The notes below the pieces were generated by a model, which was not told the origin of the DNA, ran no database searches, and saw only the letters and a program-made list of their open reading frames with translations. A stretch of 5,439 bases of DNA. Origin: Ignavibacteria bacterium (GTDB lineage Bacteria; Bacteroidota; Ignavibacteria; UBA10030; SZUA-254). Every line of letters begins with the position of its first letter. Positions within the stretch are counted from its first letter, which is position 1. The stretch spans positions 1 through 5,439 of the forward strand of contig VBOC01000087.1 of NCBI GenBank assembly GCA_005877655.1, in the 5' to 3' direction. The translations under genes were made by a program, and so were the position numbers. Shown one piece after another: positions 1 to 4,941 of the stretch.

Positions 1-2
1 AT

Positions 3-1508
3 GCTTACATGGGTCAATTACTGCTGAGGGGCATACCCCCATACCTGGCTGCCTACAACATGAAGTTCCCCGGGGCGTATCTGATGTATGCGGCAATCAT
101 GTCAGTCTTCGGCCAAAGTATTGAGGGGATCCATCTCGGATTGACCCTCATCAATTGCTGCGCGATCTTCATGATCTATGTATTGGGTAAGAGGTTATCC
201 GGCGGCTTCGCAGGGATTGTCGCTGCTGCCACCTATTCCGCTCTCTCACTAAGTCCCTCGGTGGAGGGCCAAGCCGCTCATGCTACTCACTTTGTGGTGC
301 TTGCTGCCATGGGAGGTACGCTGCTTCTGCTTAGCGCTCTTGAAAAACAGGGATCCAATCACCTCTTCTTCTGGGCAGGTTTTGTATCATGCCTCGCCTA
401 TATGATGAAGCAGCCGGGGTTCTTTTTCGTTCTGTCTTTGGTAGCCCTAGTCATTCGGTGGCACTTTTCAGGAGCAATCGGCACATCCTGGAAATCGTTG
501 GCCTCTAGGAGCGCTTTACTCACTCTCGGAGCTCTCGTCCCGCTTGCGGCAATGCTGGCTTGGCTTGGGTATGCAGGAGTGTTTAACAGGTTTTGGTTTT
601 GGAGTGTTCAGTACGCATCCGAGTATGTTCAACAGATACCCCTCTCCCATGCACTCGACATTTTCCTACCTCAAGTTCGGCGGGTTGTAGACGGGTTCTA
701 CGCGGTGTGGCTGCTCTCCTTTCTAGGACTGTTCATCGTGTTGTTCCAACACCCACAGAAGAACGTCTCGCGCTTCGTTCCACTCTTTACCTTTTTCTCG
801 TTTCTCTCGATCTGTCCTGGCTATTACTTTCGTGAGCACTATTTTGTCACATTACTGCCGATCGTTGCGATTCTGGTGGGAATCTCTGCCCAGTTCTTCG
901 AAACCAAATTAGGCAGTTTTCTGCGGCCACCCATTCCATCCGTGATCGGGGCGGGCGTCGTGATGGCGGGAATCGTTATCGGTGTCGTCGCACACAAAGA
1001 TTTTTCTTTCGGCGGCGAGCCGATCAAGATTTCCCGGGAAATCTCTGGCCTGAACCCGTTCCCGGAAGCGGTGAGAGTGGCCCAATACATTGCTTCGAGA
1101 AGTGATCCGACGGACAAGATCGCGGTTCTCGGCTCAGAACCCGAAATCTATTTTTATGCGGGGAGAATGTCCGCAACAGGCTACATTTACACATATAGTC
1201 TCATGGAAGATCAATCCCATGCGCTTGCTATGCAGAAGGAGATGATCGCCGAAATTGAATCAGCAAAACCCAGGTTCATCGTGGTTGTGTCCACTCCCGC
1301 GTCTTGGGCCCAGCGGCCGGGCTCGGAAGAGTATATCTTCCGCTGGATGAGCGCTTACATCCCAGCAAATTACGCTTCCGTGGGCGTGGCAGATATCCTA
1401 TCCCGACAGGTTACAAACTACGTGTGGGATGAGGACGCTCGGCGGTACGAGATTAAAGGGAATTCTGCTCTGCGGGTGTTTTCGAGACTGCCTGTCTCCG
1501 TACACTGA
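3..1508 (+). CDS. GT39/PMT_2-type membrane glycosyltransferase, 5' end outside window
   Basis: This is a polytopic membrane protein resembling the dolichyl-phosphate-mannose mannosyltransferase/ArnT-like GT-C family (PMT_2 type), which moves a sugar from a polyprenyl-phosphate donor onto an acceptor on the outer face of the inner membrane. The first ATG is at position 9, but the frame is open to the window edge (Ala-Tyr-Met) and the text starting GQLLLRGIPPY matches a region well inside such proteins. The start is therefore probably upstream, along with the first periplasmic loop that carries the catalytic acidic residues in this family. Counting from that Met, about ten hydrophobic segments lie between residues 22 and 328 (for example 43-60, 93-110, 168-187, 229-246, 278-294, 311-328). 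A soluble, probably periplasmic tail covers 330-499 and includes VLGSEPEIYFYAGRMSATGY near 373-391. Family assignment is by recognition of these blocks; donor and acceptor cannot be told. It ends in TGA and converges on the LD-carboxypeptidase gene. Confidence 0.85.
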   Translation, partial: AYMGQLLLRGIPPYLAAYNMKFPGAYLMYAAIMSVFGQSIEGIHLGLTLINCCAIFMIYVLGKRLSGGFAGIVAAATYSALSLSPSVEGQAAHATHFVVLAAMGGTLLLLSALEKQGSNHLFFWAGFVSCLAYMMKQPGFFFVLSLVALVIRWHFSGAIGTSWKSLASRSALLTLGALVPLAAMLAWLGYAGVFNRFWFWSVQYASEYVQQIPLSHALDIFLPQVRRVVDGFYAVWLLSFLGLFIVLFQHPQKNVSRFVPLFTFFSFLSICPGYYFREHYFVTLLPIVAILVGISAQFFETKLGSFLRPPIPSVIGAGVVMAGIVIGVVAHKDFSFGGEPIKISREISGLNPFPEAVRVAQYIASRSDPTDKIAVLGSEPEIYFYAGRMSATGYIYTYSLMEDQSHALAMQKEMIAEIESAKPRFIVVVSTPASWAQRPGSEEYIFRWMSAYIPANYASVGVADILSRQVTNYVWDEDARRYEIKGNSALRVFSRLPVSVH

Positions 1509-1510
1509 AA

Positions 1511-1520
1511 GGGCGCGCCC
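1511..1520. other. Perfect 10-bp palindrome between convergent genes
   Basis: GGGCGCGCCC is perfectly self-complementary and sits three bases after the glycosyltransferase stop codon, in the 39-bp gap before the ldcA stop codon. It has no loop, so it is a poor intrinsic terminator in either direction, although both convergent genes need to end here. The bases that follow read TATAAT at 1521-1526, a -10-like match with no partner -35 box at the right distance. A role in bidirectional termination is only a guess. Confidence 0.3.
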
Positions 1521-1547
1521 TATAATAGTATGTTCGTTGAAGCGGCC

Positions 1548-2531
1548 TTACGAAACCGCGGATTCCAGGAAGGAGATCTCGCCCCGGCCCGGATTCAGGC
1601 GGACCCGGACTCCGAGGGGCATGGTGAGGGAGTTTTTCACGTGGCCGTAGCGGACACCCTCGAGCACCGGGTAATTGAAACCGGCAAACGTATCGAGGAA
1701 GACCTGCCGGAGAGTCAGCGACGGCTTTCCCTTCCCGGGTTTGCAATCCGTAAAAGATCCCAGAACGACGCCCCCGGCGCGGCTCAGAACACCTGCGAGG
1801 AGCATCTGTTGCAGCATCCGATCGACGCGGTAGGGACGTTCATCGATCTCTTCGAGAAGCAAAATGGGACTGGAGACGCGGGGAAAGTATGGGGTTCCCA
1901 CGGATGTAACCACCACGCTGAGATTACCGCCGGTCAATCTTCCGGTGGTTTGCGCATGCTGTTTCCCATGTGAGCGGTGCAATCGTTGAGTTCTTCGTCC
2001 CTCAAGGTTCATGCGGCCGCGCCGGAGCAGCTTCGCCTGTATGGAAGGAAGCGCTTGTTTCGAAGTGACGCACCGCCAGAACCACTCCTCGGCGCTACCG
2101 CCCAATCCCGCCGCCATTTCTGCGGCAACCATCGGGCCGGAGTACGTTACGAGCCCGACCTTAGCCATGAGGGCCAATTGCAGCGCTGTGATATCACTGT
2201 AACCGACGAGGATTTTGGGATTTCGTCTGATGACCGGGTAATTCAGGAGCGGGAGGATGCGATGCGATCCATACCCTCCGCGGGCGGTAAAGATCGCCTT
2301 CACTTTCCTGTTAGCAAACAGGTCATTCAGATCGGAGGCGCGTTGGGCATCGGTGCCGGCAAGATAGCCGCGCTTGAGGCGAACGTGTTTTCCAAGCTCG
2401 ACACGGTAACCGAGCCGTTCGAGGTATGCTATTCCTCGCGAGAGGTCGTGATCAGAGGCGGGGGCGCTGGCGGGAGAACAGATGCCGATGATGTCGCCGC
2501 GGTGAAGCGCTCCTGGCTTGATGATACGCAT
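1548..2531 (-). CDS. ldcA: LD-carboxypeptidase (peptidase family S66, LdcA/MccF type)
   Basis: Members of this serine peptidase family remove the terminal D-amino acid from the L,D-linked tetrapeptide of peptidoglycan during muropeptide recycling in the cytoplasm; the related MccF cleaves microcin C7. The protein has 327 residues, close to the usual 300-330. The N-terminal KPGALHRGDIIGICSPAS (5-22) is the family's opening strand. ARGGYGSHRILP (83-94) and GYSDITALQ (110-118) follow, with Ser112 as the expected nucleophile. GRLTGGNLS (197-205) starts the second domain, LLLEEIDERPYRVDRML (224-240) carries the catalytic Glu (probably Glu227), and GHVKNSLTMPLG (296-307) carries His297. The full Ser-Glu-His set is therefore present. 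No signal peptide is visible. Residues about 170-196, just before GGN, are unusually basic and longer than expected. The ATG at 2531 fits the family's N-terminus but has no SD site. LdcA is more likely than an MccF-type immunity protein, since no microcin genes are nearby. Confidence 0.93.
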   Translation of the reverse strand: MRIIKPGALHRGDIIGICSPASAPASDHDLSRGIAYLERLGYRVELGKHVRLKRGYLAGTDAQRASDLNDLFANRKVKAIFTARGGYGSHRILPLLNYPVIRRNPKILVGYSDITALQLALMAKVGLVTYSGPMVAAEMAAGLGGSAEEWFWRCVTSKQALPSIQAKLLRRGRMNLEGRRTQRLHRSHGKQHAQTTGRLTGGNLSVVVTSVGTPYFPRVSSPILLLEEIDERPYRVDRMLQQMLLAGVLSRAGGVVLGSFTDCKPGKGKPSLTLRQVFLDTFAGFNYPVLEGVRYGHVKNSLTMPLGVRVRLNPGRGEISFLESAVS

Positions 2532-2542
2532 GCAGGTGCGTG

Positions 2543-2571
2543 AAGATAGAGAGATTCCCGATGAATATCAA
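2543..2571 (-). promoter_or_regulatory. Candidate promoter of ldcA
   Basis: On the - strand TTGATA (2566-2571) and TATCTT (2543-2548) are separated by 17 bases, matching the sigma-70 consensus at 5 of 6 and 4 of 6 positions. Transcription would begin about 5 bases before the ATG at 2531, giving a leaderless or nearly leaderless mRNA. That agrees with the lack of an SD site in front of this ATG. The match is moderate and FCB promoters can differ from sigma-70 consensus, so this is a candidate only. Confidence 0.35.
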
Positions 2572-2637
2572 AGCGGGACGGAACGGGAACGGGGGCGCTT
2601 TACTTGCCGTCCGCCGAGAGTCGGAAAGAGCTGGAAG

Positions 2638-2655
2638 GTCCCGCCACGTCGGGAC
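2638..2655 (-). terminator. Possible stem-loop after the DUF4402-like gene
   Basis: GTCCCG and CGGGAC form a 6-bp GC-rich stem around a 6-base loop, starting 36 bases after the stop codon of the secreted-protein gene and before the ldcA promoter candidate. A run of U does not follow, so it could be a weak or factor-assisted terminator, or a coincidence. It is the best hairpin seen in the 159-bp gap between the two genes. Confidence 0.3.
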
Positions 2656-2690
2656 GGAAACGAGCTGGTGGATGCTCGATCGGTGACAGC

Positions 2691-3242
2691 TTAGTTGCCG
2701 GTATAGGCCGCTGAAGCGATGAGGTGACCCGTGTACTCTCCCGCAAATGCAACTGCCGGAGCGCTGACCGTAGCACCGAGGAACAGTCCAGATGCACCGC
2801 TTCCGCCGATTCCGACGGTTACGGCGTTGCCGATAATCGGGCCGGTAGCCGCAAACGGGGAGGTCGGATCGTTCTCATAATTCCACCCGTAGGTCCAGTT
2901 GCTCAAGCCGAGCCCGCCATTCCCATCATCCGAAATTAACTGGGATGGGAGACTGAACGTGACGACGACCTGAGAGCCGGAATTGCCGGCCAGTTCAAAT
3001 CCCACCGGTCCGACGACAACATTTCCCCCCTCGCCGGGTCCAGGCGGGTTCTTGAAGCCACCGGGGGTAATGACGTAAGTCTCGCCGGGTGAAAAAACTC
3101 CCCAGCCGCCATCGACGTTGAAAACTCCGATGGGGTTCGCGACCGTGACGGTGATAAGGGATGTCGCCTCGCTCTGGGCGAAGGCGACAGTGCTCAATCC
3201 GATCAAAAGGGCAAAGGCTGAAAGTAACAAAAAGCGTGTCAT
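2691..3242 (-). CDS. Small secreted protein with DUF4402-like beta-sandwich domain
   Basis: This 183-residue exported protein starts at the ATG at 3242. The frame reaches back to 3272, but the later ATG has an excellent SD (AGGAGGAG, 3249-3256, 6 bases away) and directly opens a signal peptide: MTRF, a hydrophobic core at 4-16, and a likely cleavage VAFA|QSE after residue 22. The mature part begins with ITVTVANPIGVFNVDGGWGVF (30-50), contains a Pro/Gly-rich loop at 60-74, and ends with LFLGATVSAPAVAFAGEYTG (153-172) followed by HLIASAAYTGN. This last block resembles the closing strands of DUF4402 domains, where a GxYxG step leads into an alternating hydrophobic strand. The protein is Gly-, Val- and Thr-rich and has no cysteine, as expected of a pilin-like or surface beta-sandwich. 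No chaperone, usher or T9SS sorting tail accompanies it. Its function is unknown. The DUF4402 link is by pattern and could be wrong; export is far more secure. Confidence 0.8.
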   Translation of the reverse strand: MTRFLLLSAFALLIGLSTVAFAQSEATSLITVTVANPIGVFNVDGGWGVFSPGETYVITPGGFKNPPGPGEGGNVVVGPVGFELAGNSGSQVVVTFSLPSQLISDDGNGGLGLSNWTYGWNYENDPTSPFAATGPIIGNAVTVGIGGSGASGLFLGATVSAPAVAFAGEYTGHLIASAAYTGN

Positions 3243-3311
3243 ATTCTTCTCCTCCTCAATTCGTCTCTTCACTATGACATTATCCGGGCGCGAGGCGCTC
3301 CCACAGCCCGT

Positions 3312-3340
3312 TTTCTACTCACGCATTGGTATATTGCCAA
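3312..3340 (-). promoter_or_regulatory. Candidate promoter of the DUF4402-like gene
   Basis: On the - strand TTGGCA (3335-3340) and TAGAAA (3312-3317) are 17 bases apart, matching the sigma-70 consensus at 5 of 6 and 4 of 6 positions. The predicted start near 3304-3306 would give a leader of about 60 bases that contains the strong SD. The spot lies between the end of the microprotein pair and the secreted-protein gene, so the latter can be transcribed on its own. Confidence 0.4.
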
Positions 3341-3411
3341 GAAATTACAATGCCCCCCTGTGGTCAACTTCAGATGTTATAGAAGGAGGCAGTGACCTAC
3401 GATCTTGTTCT

Positions 3412-3564
3412 TCAGCTGATCGGTTGGTCGAGGATCAGATCGTCGATCGAGTAACGCCGATCCGACTGATGCTGATTCTTGGGAAGGCGATTTCGTAAAT
3501 GCTGGATGACCAGGGGAACGGCAAGGATGCCTGCGAACAGAGCGGCCATGGACCATGATTTCAT
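3412..3564 (-). CDS. Membrane-anchored microprotein, 50 residues (second of a tiny pair)
   Basis: I do not recognise this protein. The frame runs from an ATG at 3564 to a TGA and encodes 50 residues. An AGGAG site (3574-3578) lies 9 bases before the ATG, inside the 15-bp gap after the upstream tiny frame, which supports translation of both from one mRNA. The N-terminal part MKSWSMAALFAGILAVPLVI is one hydrophobic segment (about 4-22). A strongly basic stretch with RNRLPKN at 24-30 and DRR at 35-37 follows, then a short acidic tail SIDDLILDQPIS (39-50). By the positive-inside rule the tail would face the cytoplasm, making it a single-pass inner-membrane peptide. A poorly cleaved signal peptide is the alternative, but no good cleavage site is seen. 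The acidic tail could be a docking motif; this is speculation. Confidence 0.6.
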   Translation of the reverse strand: MKSWSMAALFAGILAVPLVIQHLRNRLPKNQHQSDRRYSIDDLILDQPIS

Positions 3565-3579
3565 TGGTGAATTCTCCTG

Positions 3580-3729
3580 TCAGTGAATGCTGATGAAACT
3601 TTCGCCCTTCCAGAGCTGGAGGAACATGATCGCGTACCAGGATTGCTTCTCCATTTCATGAAGAAGCACACACTCCATGAACAATCGCTGTTCACGTGTG
3701 AGCGTCTGGAGCTGATACCGGCATTTCAT
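3580..3729 (-). CDS. Amphipathic microprotein, 49 residues (first of a tiny pair)
   Basis: I do not recognise this protein. It runs from an ATG at 3729 to a TGA and has an AGGAG site (3738-3742) 8 bases upstream, the same arrangement as its neighbour. The sequence starts MKCRYQLQTLTREQRLFMEC and continues as a likely amphipathic helix through about residue 41, with five aromatic residues in the second half (including WYAIMF, 31-36, and W40). It has two cysteines, Cys3 and Cys20. It has no signal peptide. The pattern could suit a peptide that lies on the membrane or binds a partner helix, perhaps the membrane microprotein encoded 15 bp downstream. Real-gene evidence is the SD, the matching layout of the partner, and the candidate promoter in front. 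Chance ORFs of this length are common, so confidence stays moderate. Confidence 0.6.
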   Translation of the reverse strand: MKCRYQLQTLTREQRLFMECVLLHEMEKQSWYAIMFLQLWKGESFISIH

Positions 3730-3750
3730 GTTCGCGTCTCCTGAAAATAA

Positions 3751-3780
3751 ATTCTATCTAAATAACGCGAAGAACGTGAA
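3751..3780 (-). promoter_or_regulatory. Candidate promoter of the microprotein pair
   Basis: On the - strand TAGAAT (3751-3756, 5 of 6 consensus positions) lies 18 bases after TTCACG (3775-3780, 4 of 6). The surrounding 40 bases are the most AT-rich stretch of this intergenic region, as expected of a promoter. Transcription would begin near 3744, just upstream of the SD of the first tiny frame, giving a leader of only about 15 bases. Confidence 0.4.
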
Positions 3781-3815
3781 CCGAAATTGTGCCAATCGTC
3801 ACAAGAGGTGGGGCA

Positions 3816-3844
3816 GATCACCCGGAATGGGGGTTGCCGGGATC
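3816..3844 (-). other. Weak inverted repeat in the 150-bp gap after the CPXCG gene
   Basis: GATC plus CCGG (3816-3819, 3822-3825) can pair with CCGG plus GATC (3837-3844) around an 11-base loop, leaving two bases bulged. It lies about 35 bases after the stop codon of the CPXCG gene and before the microprotein promoter candidate, where a terminator would be expected. There is no U-run, so it is recorded only as the one structure seen in this gap. Confidence 0.2.
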
Positions 3845-3879
3845 GGAATCAGCGGGGCTTCAGGAAGGGGAGTTGGCGC

Positions 3880-4074
3880 CTATTCTTCGAATTCGACGGC
3901 TATGGAGGGGGTCCCCTCTCCGGAGATTGTAACGCGGATCAAATTGGCCCTGCAGCATACGGAGCAGTCCTCTGTGTACGTCTGATCCGACCCTCCCGAG
4001 GGGTCGACAAGGGTCTCATTTTCCTCGCCGCAATGTGGGCACCTGTACGATACTTCCAGGAGTTCGTGCAACAT
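3880..4074 (-). CDS. CPXCG-motif cysteine-rich zinc-ribbon-like protein
   Basis: This 64-residue protein matches the small Cys_rich_CPXG family. It reads VSYRCPHCGEENETLVDPSG (8-27), then EDCSVCCRANLIRVTI (35-50), and ends in an acidic strand. Cys12, Cys15, Cys37 and Cys40 are placed to hold a zinc ion in a ribbon fold; Cys41 is an extra conserved-looking cysteine. The DPS(G/A)G and EDCxVCCRP-like blocks are the family's signature, although this copy has RAN where many have RP. The family is widespread in bacteria and its biochemical role is not established; binding to nucleic acid or protein is a guess. An upstream in-frame TAA near the dinB stop makes 4074 the first ATG, but no convincing SD precedes it. 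It starts 53 bp after the DinB-like gene on the same strand, so read-through from there is possible. Confidence 0.88.
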   Translation of the reverse strand: MLHELLEVSYRCPHCGEENETLVDPSGGSDQTYTEDCSVCCRANLIRVTISGEGTPSIAVEFEE

Positions 4075-4127
4075 GATTATCCGATTGGGCTGGAAATAGT
4101 CCCGCCCGAAGTTGTGGAGCCGCTTGC

Positions 4128-4634
4128 TCAGAGGTTATAGAATTTGAGGTCTTTTCCGGTCCTCAATTTCGTAATATATATTACCTGACCCATATGTTGG
4201 GCTATGTGTTCGACGACATGCGAGATGGCGTCAAGGCAGGTCGTGTCATATCTCTGGATGTGCCTCACCTCCAGAAGTCTGGAGACATCGAACTGTTCGA
4301 GAACCTTGTCTGCCTCGTTCAGCGCGGCCTCGAATCGTTTCAAAAGGAGATCTTTAGGGATGTGACCACGCTCCGAGAATTCCGCGGGACGATCCCGCTT
4401 GTCCGGCGCCCCGCCCAGGCCCGAAACGATCCATTGCCGGACGTTCCCGGTGAGGTGCAGGATGAGGTTTCCGATGCTGTTGTCGGTTTCGTGGGCGCGC
4501 CACCAGACGTCCTCCTCGTTGAGCGTTTCGAGGCATTGTTGTATTCTGGGGAAATATTCCTTCAGCATGCGCTTGCGGCAGTAGCTCAGGTATTCGGCCC
4601 CGACGCTCGGTGTGACGGTTTTCGGAGGATTCAT
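4128..4634 (-). CDS. DinB-superfamily protein (DUF1572-like)
   Basis: This 168-residue protein has the four-helix-bundle pattern of the DinB superfamily, whose members bind a divalent metal through three histidines and include thiol-dependent (bacillithiol/mycothiol) transferases and damage-inducible proteins. Visible blocks are SIGNLILHLTGNVRQWI (53-69, His60) and ISHVVEHIAQHMGQVIYITK (137-156, His139, His143, His147). The HxxxHxxxH series followed by MGQ is characteristic, with His60, His143 and His147 the likely metal ligands. I start it at the ATG at 4634: the longer frame back to 4772 would run through the end of the upstream sorting-domain gene, and its extra 46 residues look like antisense of nothing conserved. 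Only a weak AGG lies 6 bases before this ATG. It begins 28 bp after the T9SS cargo gene and may be co-transcribed with it. The substrate is unknown, and the name DinB does not by itself imply DNA-damage control. Confidence 0.9.
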   Translation of the reverse strand: MNPPKTVTPSVGAEYLSYCRKRMLKEYFPRIQQCLETLNEEDVWWRAHETDNSIGNLILHLTGNVRQWIVSGLGGAPDKRDRPAEFSERGHIPKDLLLKRFEAALNEADKVLEQFDVSRLLEVRHIQRYDTTCLDAISHVVEHIAQHMGQVIYITKLRTGKDLKFYNL

Positions 4635-4662
4635 TGGATGCCTATTGCCTTGTAAGAAATAT

Positions 4663-4941
4663 TCATCTGATGAGAAGGAGCTTCCGTGTTTGCCTTTCGT
4701 GCAGGCCGCGCACCCGATCAACCGTCTCCAACCTGTAAAAATAGATCCCGCTTCCCAGCGAGCTGCCGTCAAATGTGCGTCTGTGGACTCCGGGTTCCAG
4801 AACCCCCTCTGCTAGCGTCGAGATTTTCCTCCCCAGGAGATCGTACACCGTAAGCGATATGAAACCGGGCGCGTTAATCTCGAACTCTATGGTTGTGTTC
4901 GAATTAAATGGATTCGGAAAATTCTGGTAAAGCTGGAATCC
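4663..4941 (-). other. T9SS type A C-terminal sorting domain
   Basis: This is the coding part of the sorting domain, starting at GFQLYQNFPNPFN. It shows the usual order: the NPFN turn, an alternating hydrophobic strand (TTIEFEI), the YDLLGRKI turn, the G-V-H strand, SGIYFYRLE, and a short basic-hydrophobic terminus. Its presence implies a complete T9SS (Por/Gld machinery) elsewhere in the genome. Confidence 0.88.

Noticed and set aside
1521..1526. TATAAT on the + strand after the glycosyltransferase gene.
   Set aside because: No -35 partner at 16-18 bases and no + strand gene downstream; the frames there are antisense to ldcA.
1530..2543. Two long + strand frames (147 and 188 codons) opposite ldcA.
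   Set aside because: They are antisense shadows of a clearly recognised gene with its catalytic residues intact, and their products show no domain.
3243..3272. Ten-residue upstream extension (MKRRIEEEKN) of the secreted protein.
   Set aside because: It would cover the strong SD and put charged residues before a normal signal peptide; the ATG at 3242 fits better.
3383..3410. A perfect AAGGAGG on the + strand, whose complement resembles the 16S rRNA 3' end (CCTCCTT).
   Set aside because: On the + strand the only nearby start is a GTG two bases away opening a 20-codon frame. On the - strand nothing else around it resembles rRNA. Most likely chance.
3118..3498. A 126-codon + strand frame across the start of the secreted-protein gene.
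   Set aside because: It runs antisense to the signal-peptide gene and to the second microprotein, has no SD and shows no recognisable domain.
4635..4772. N-terminal extension of the DinB-like frame.
   Set aside because: It overlaps the coding sequence of the T9SS sorting domain in another frame, and family members begin near the ATG at 4634.
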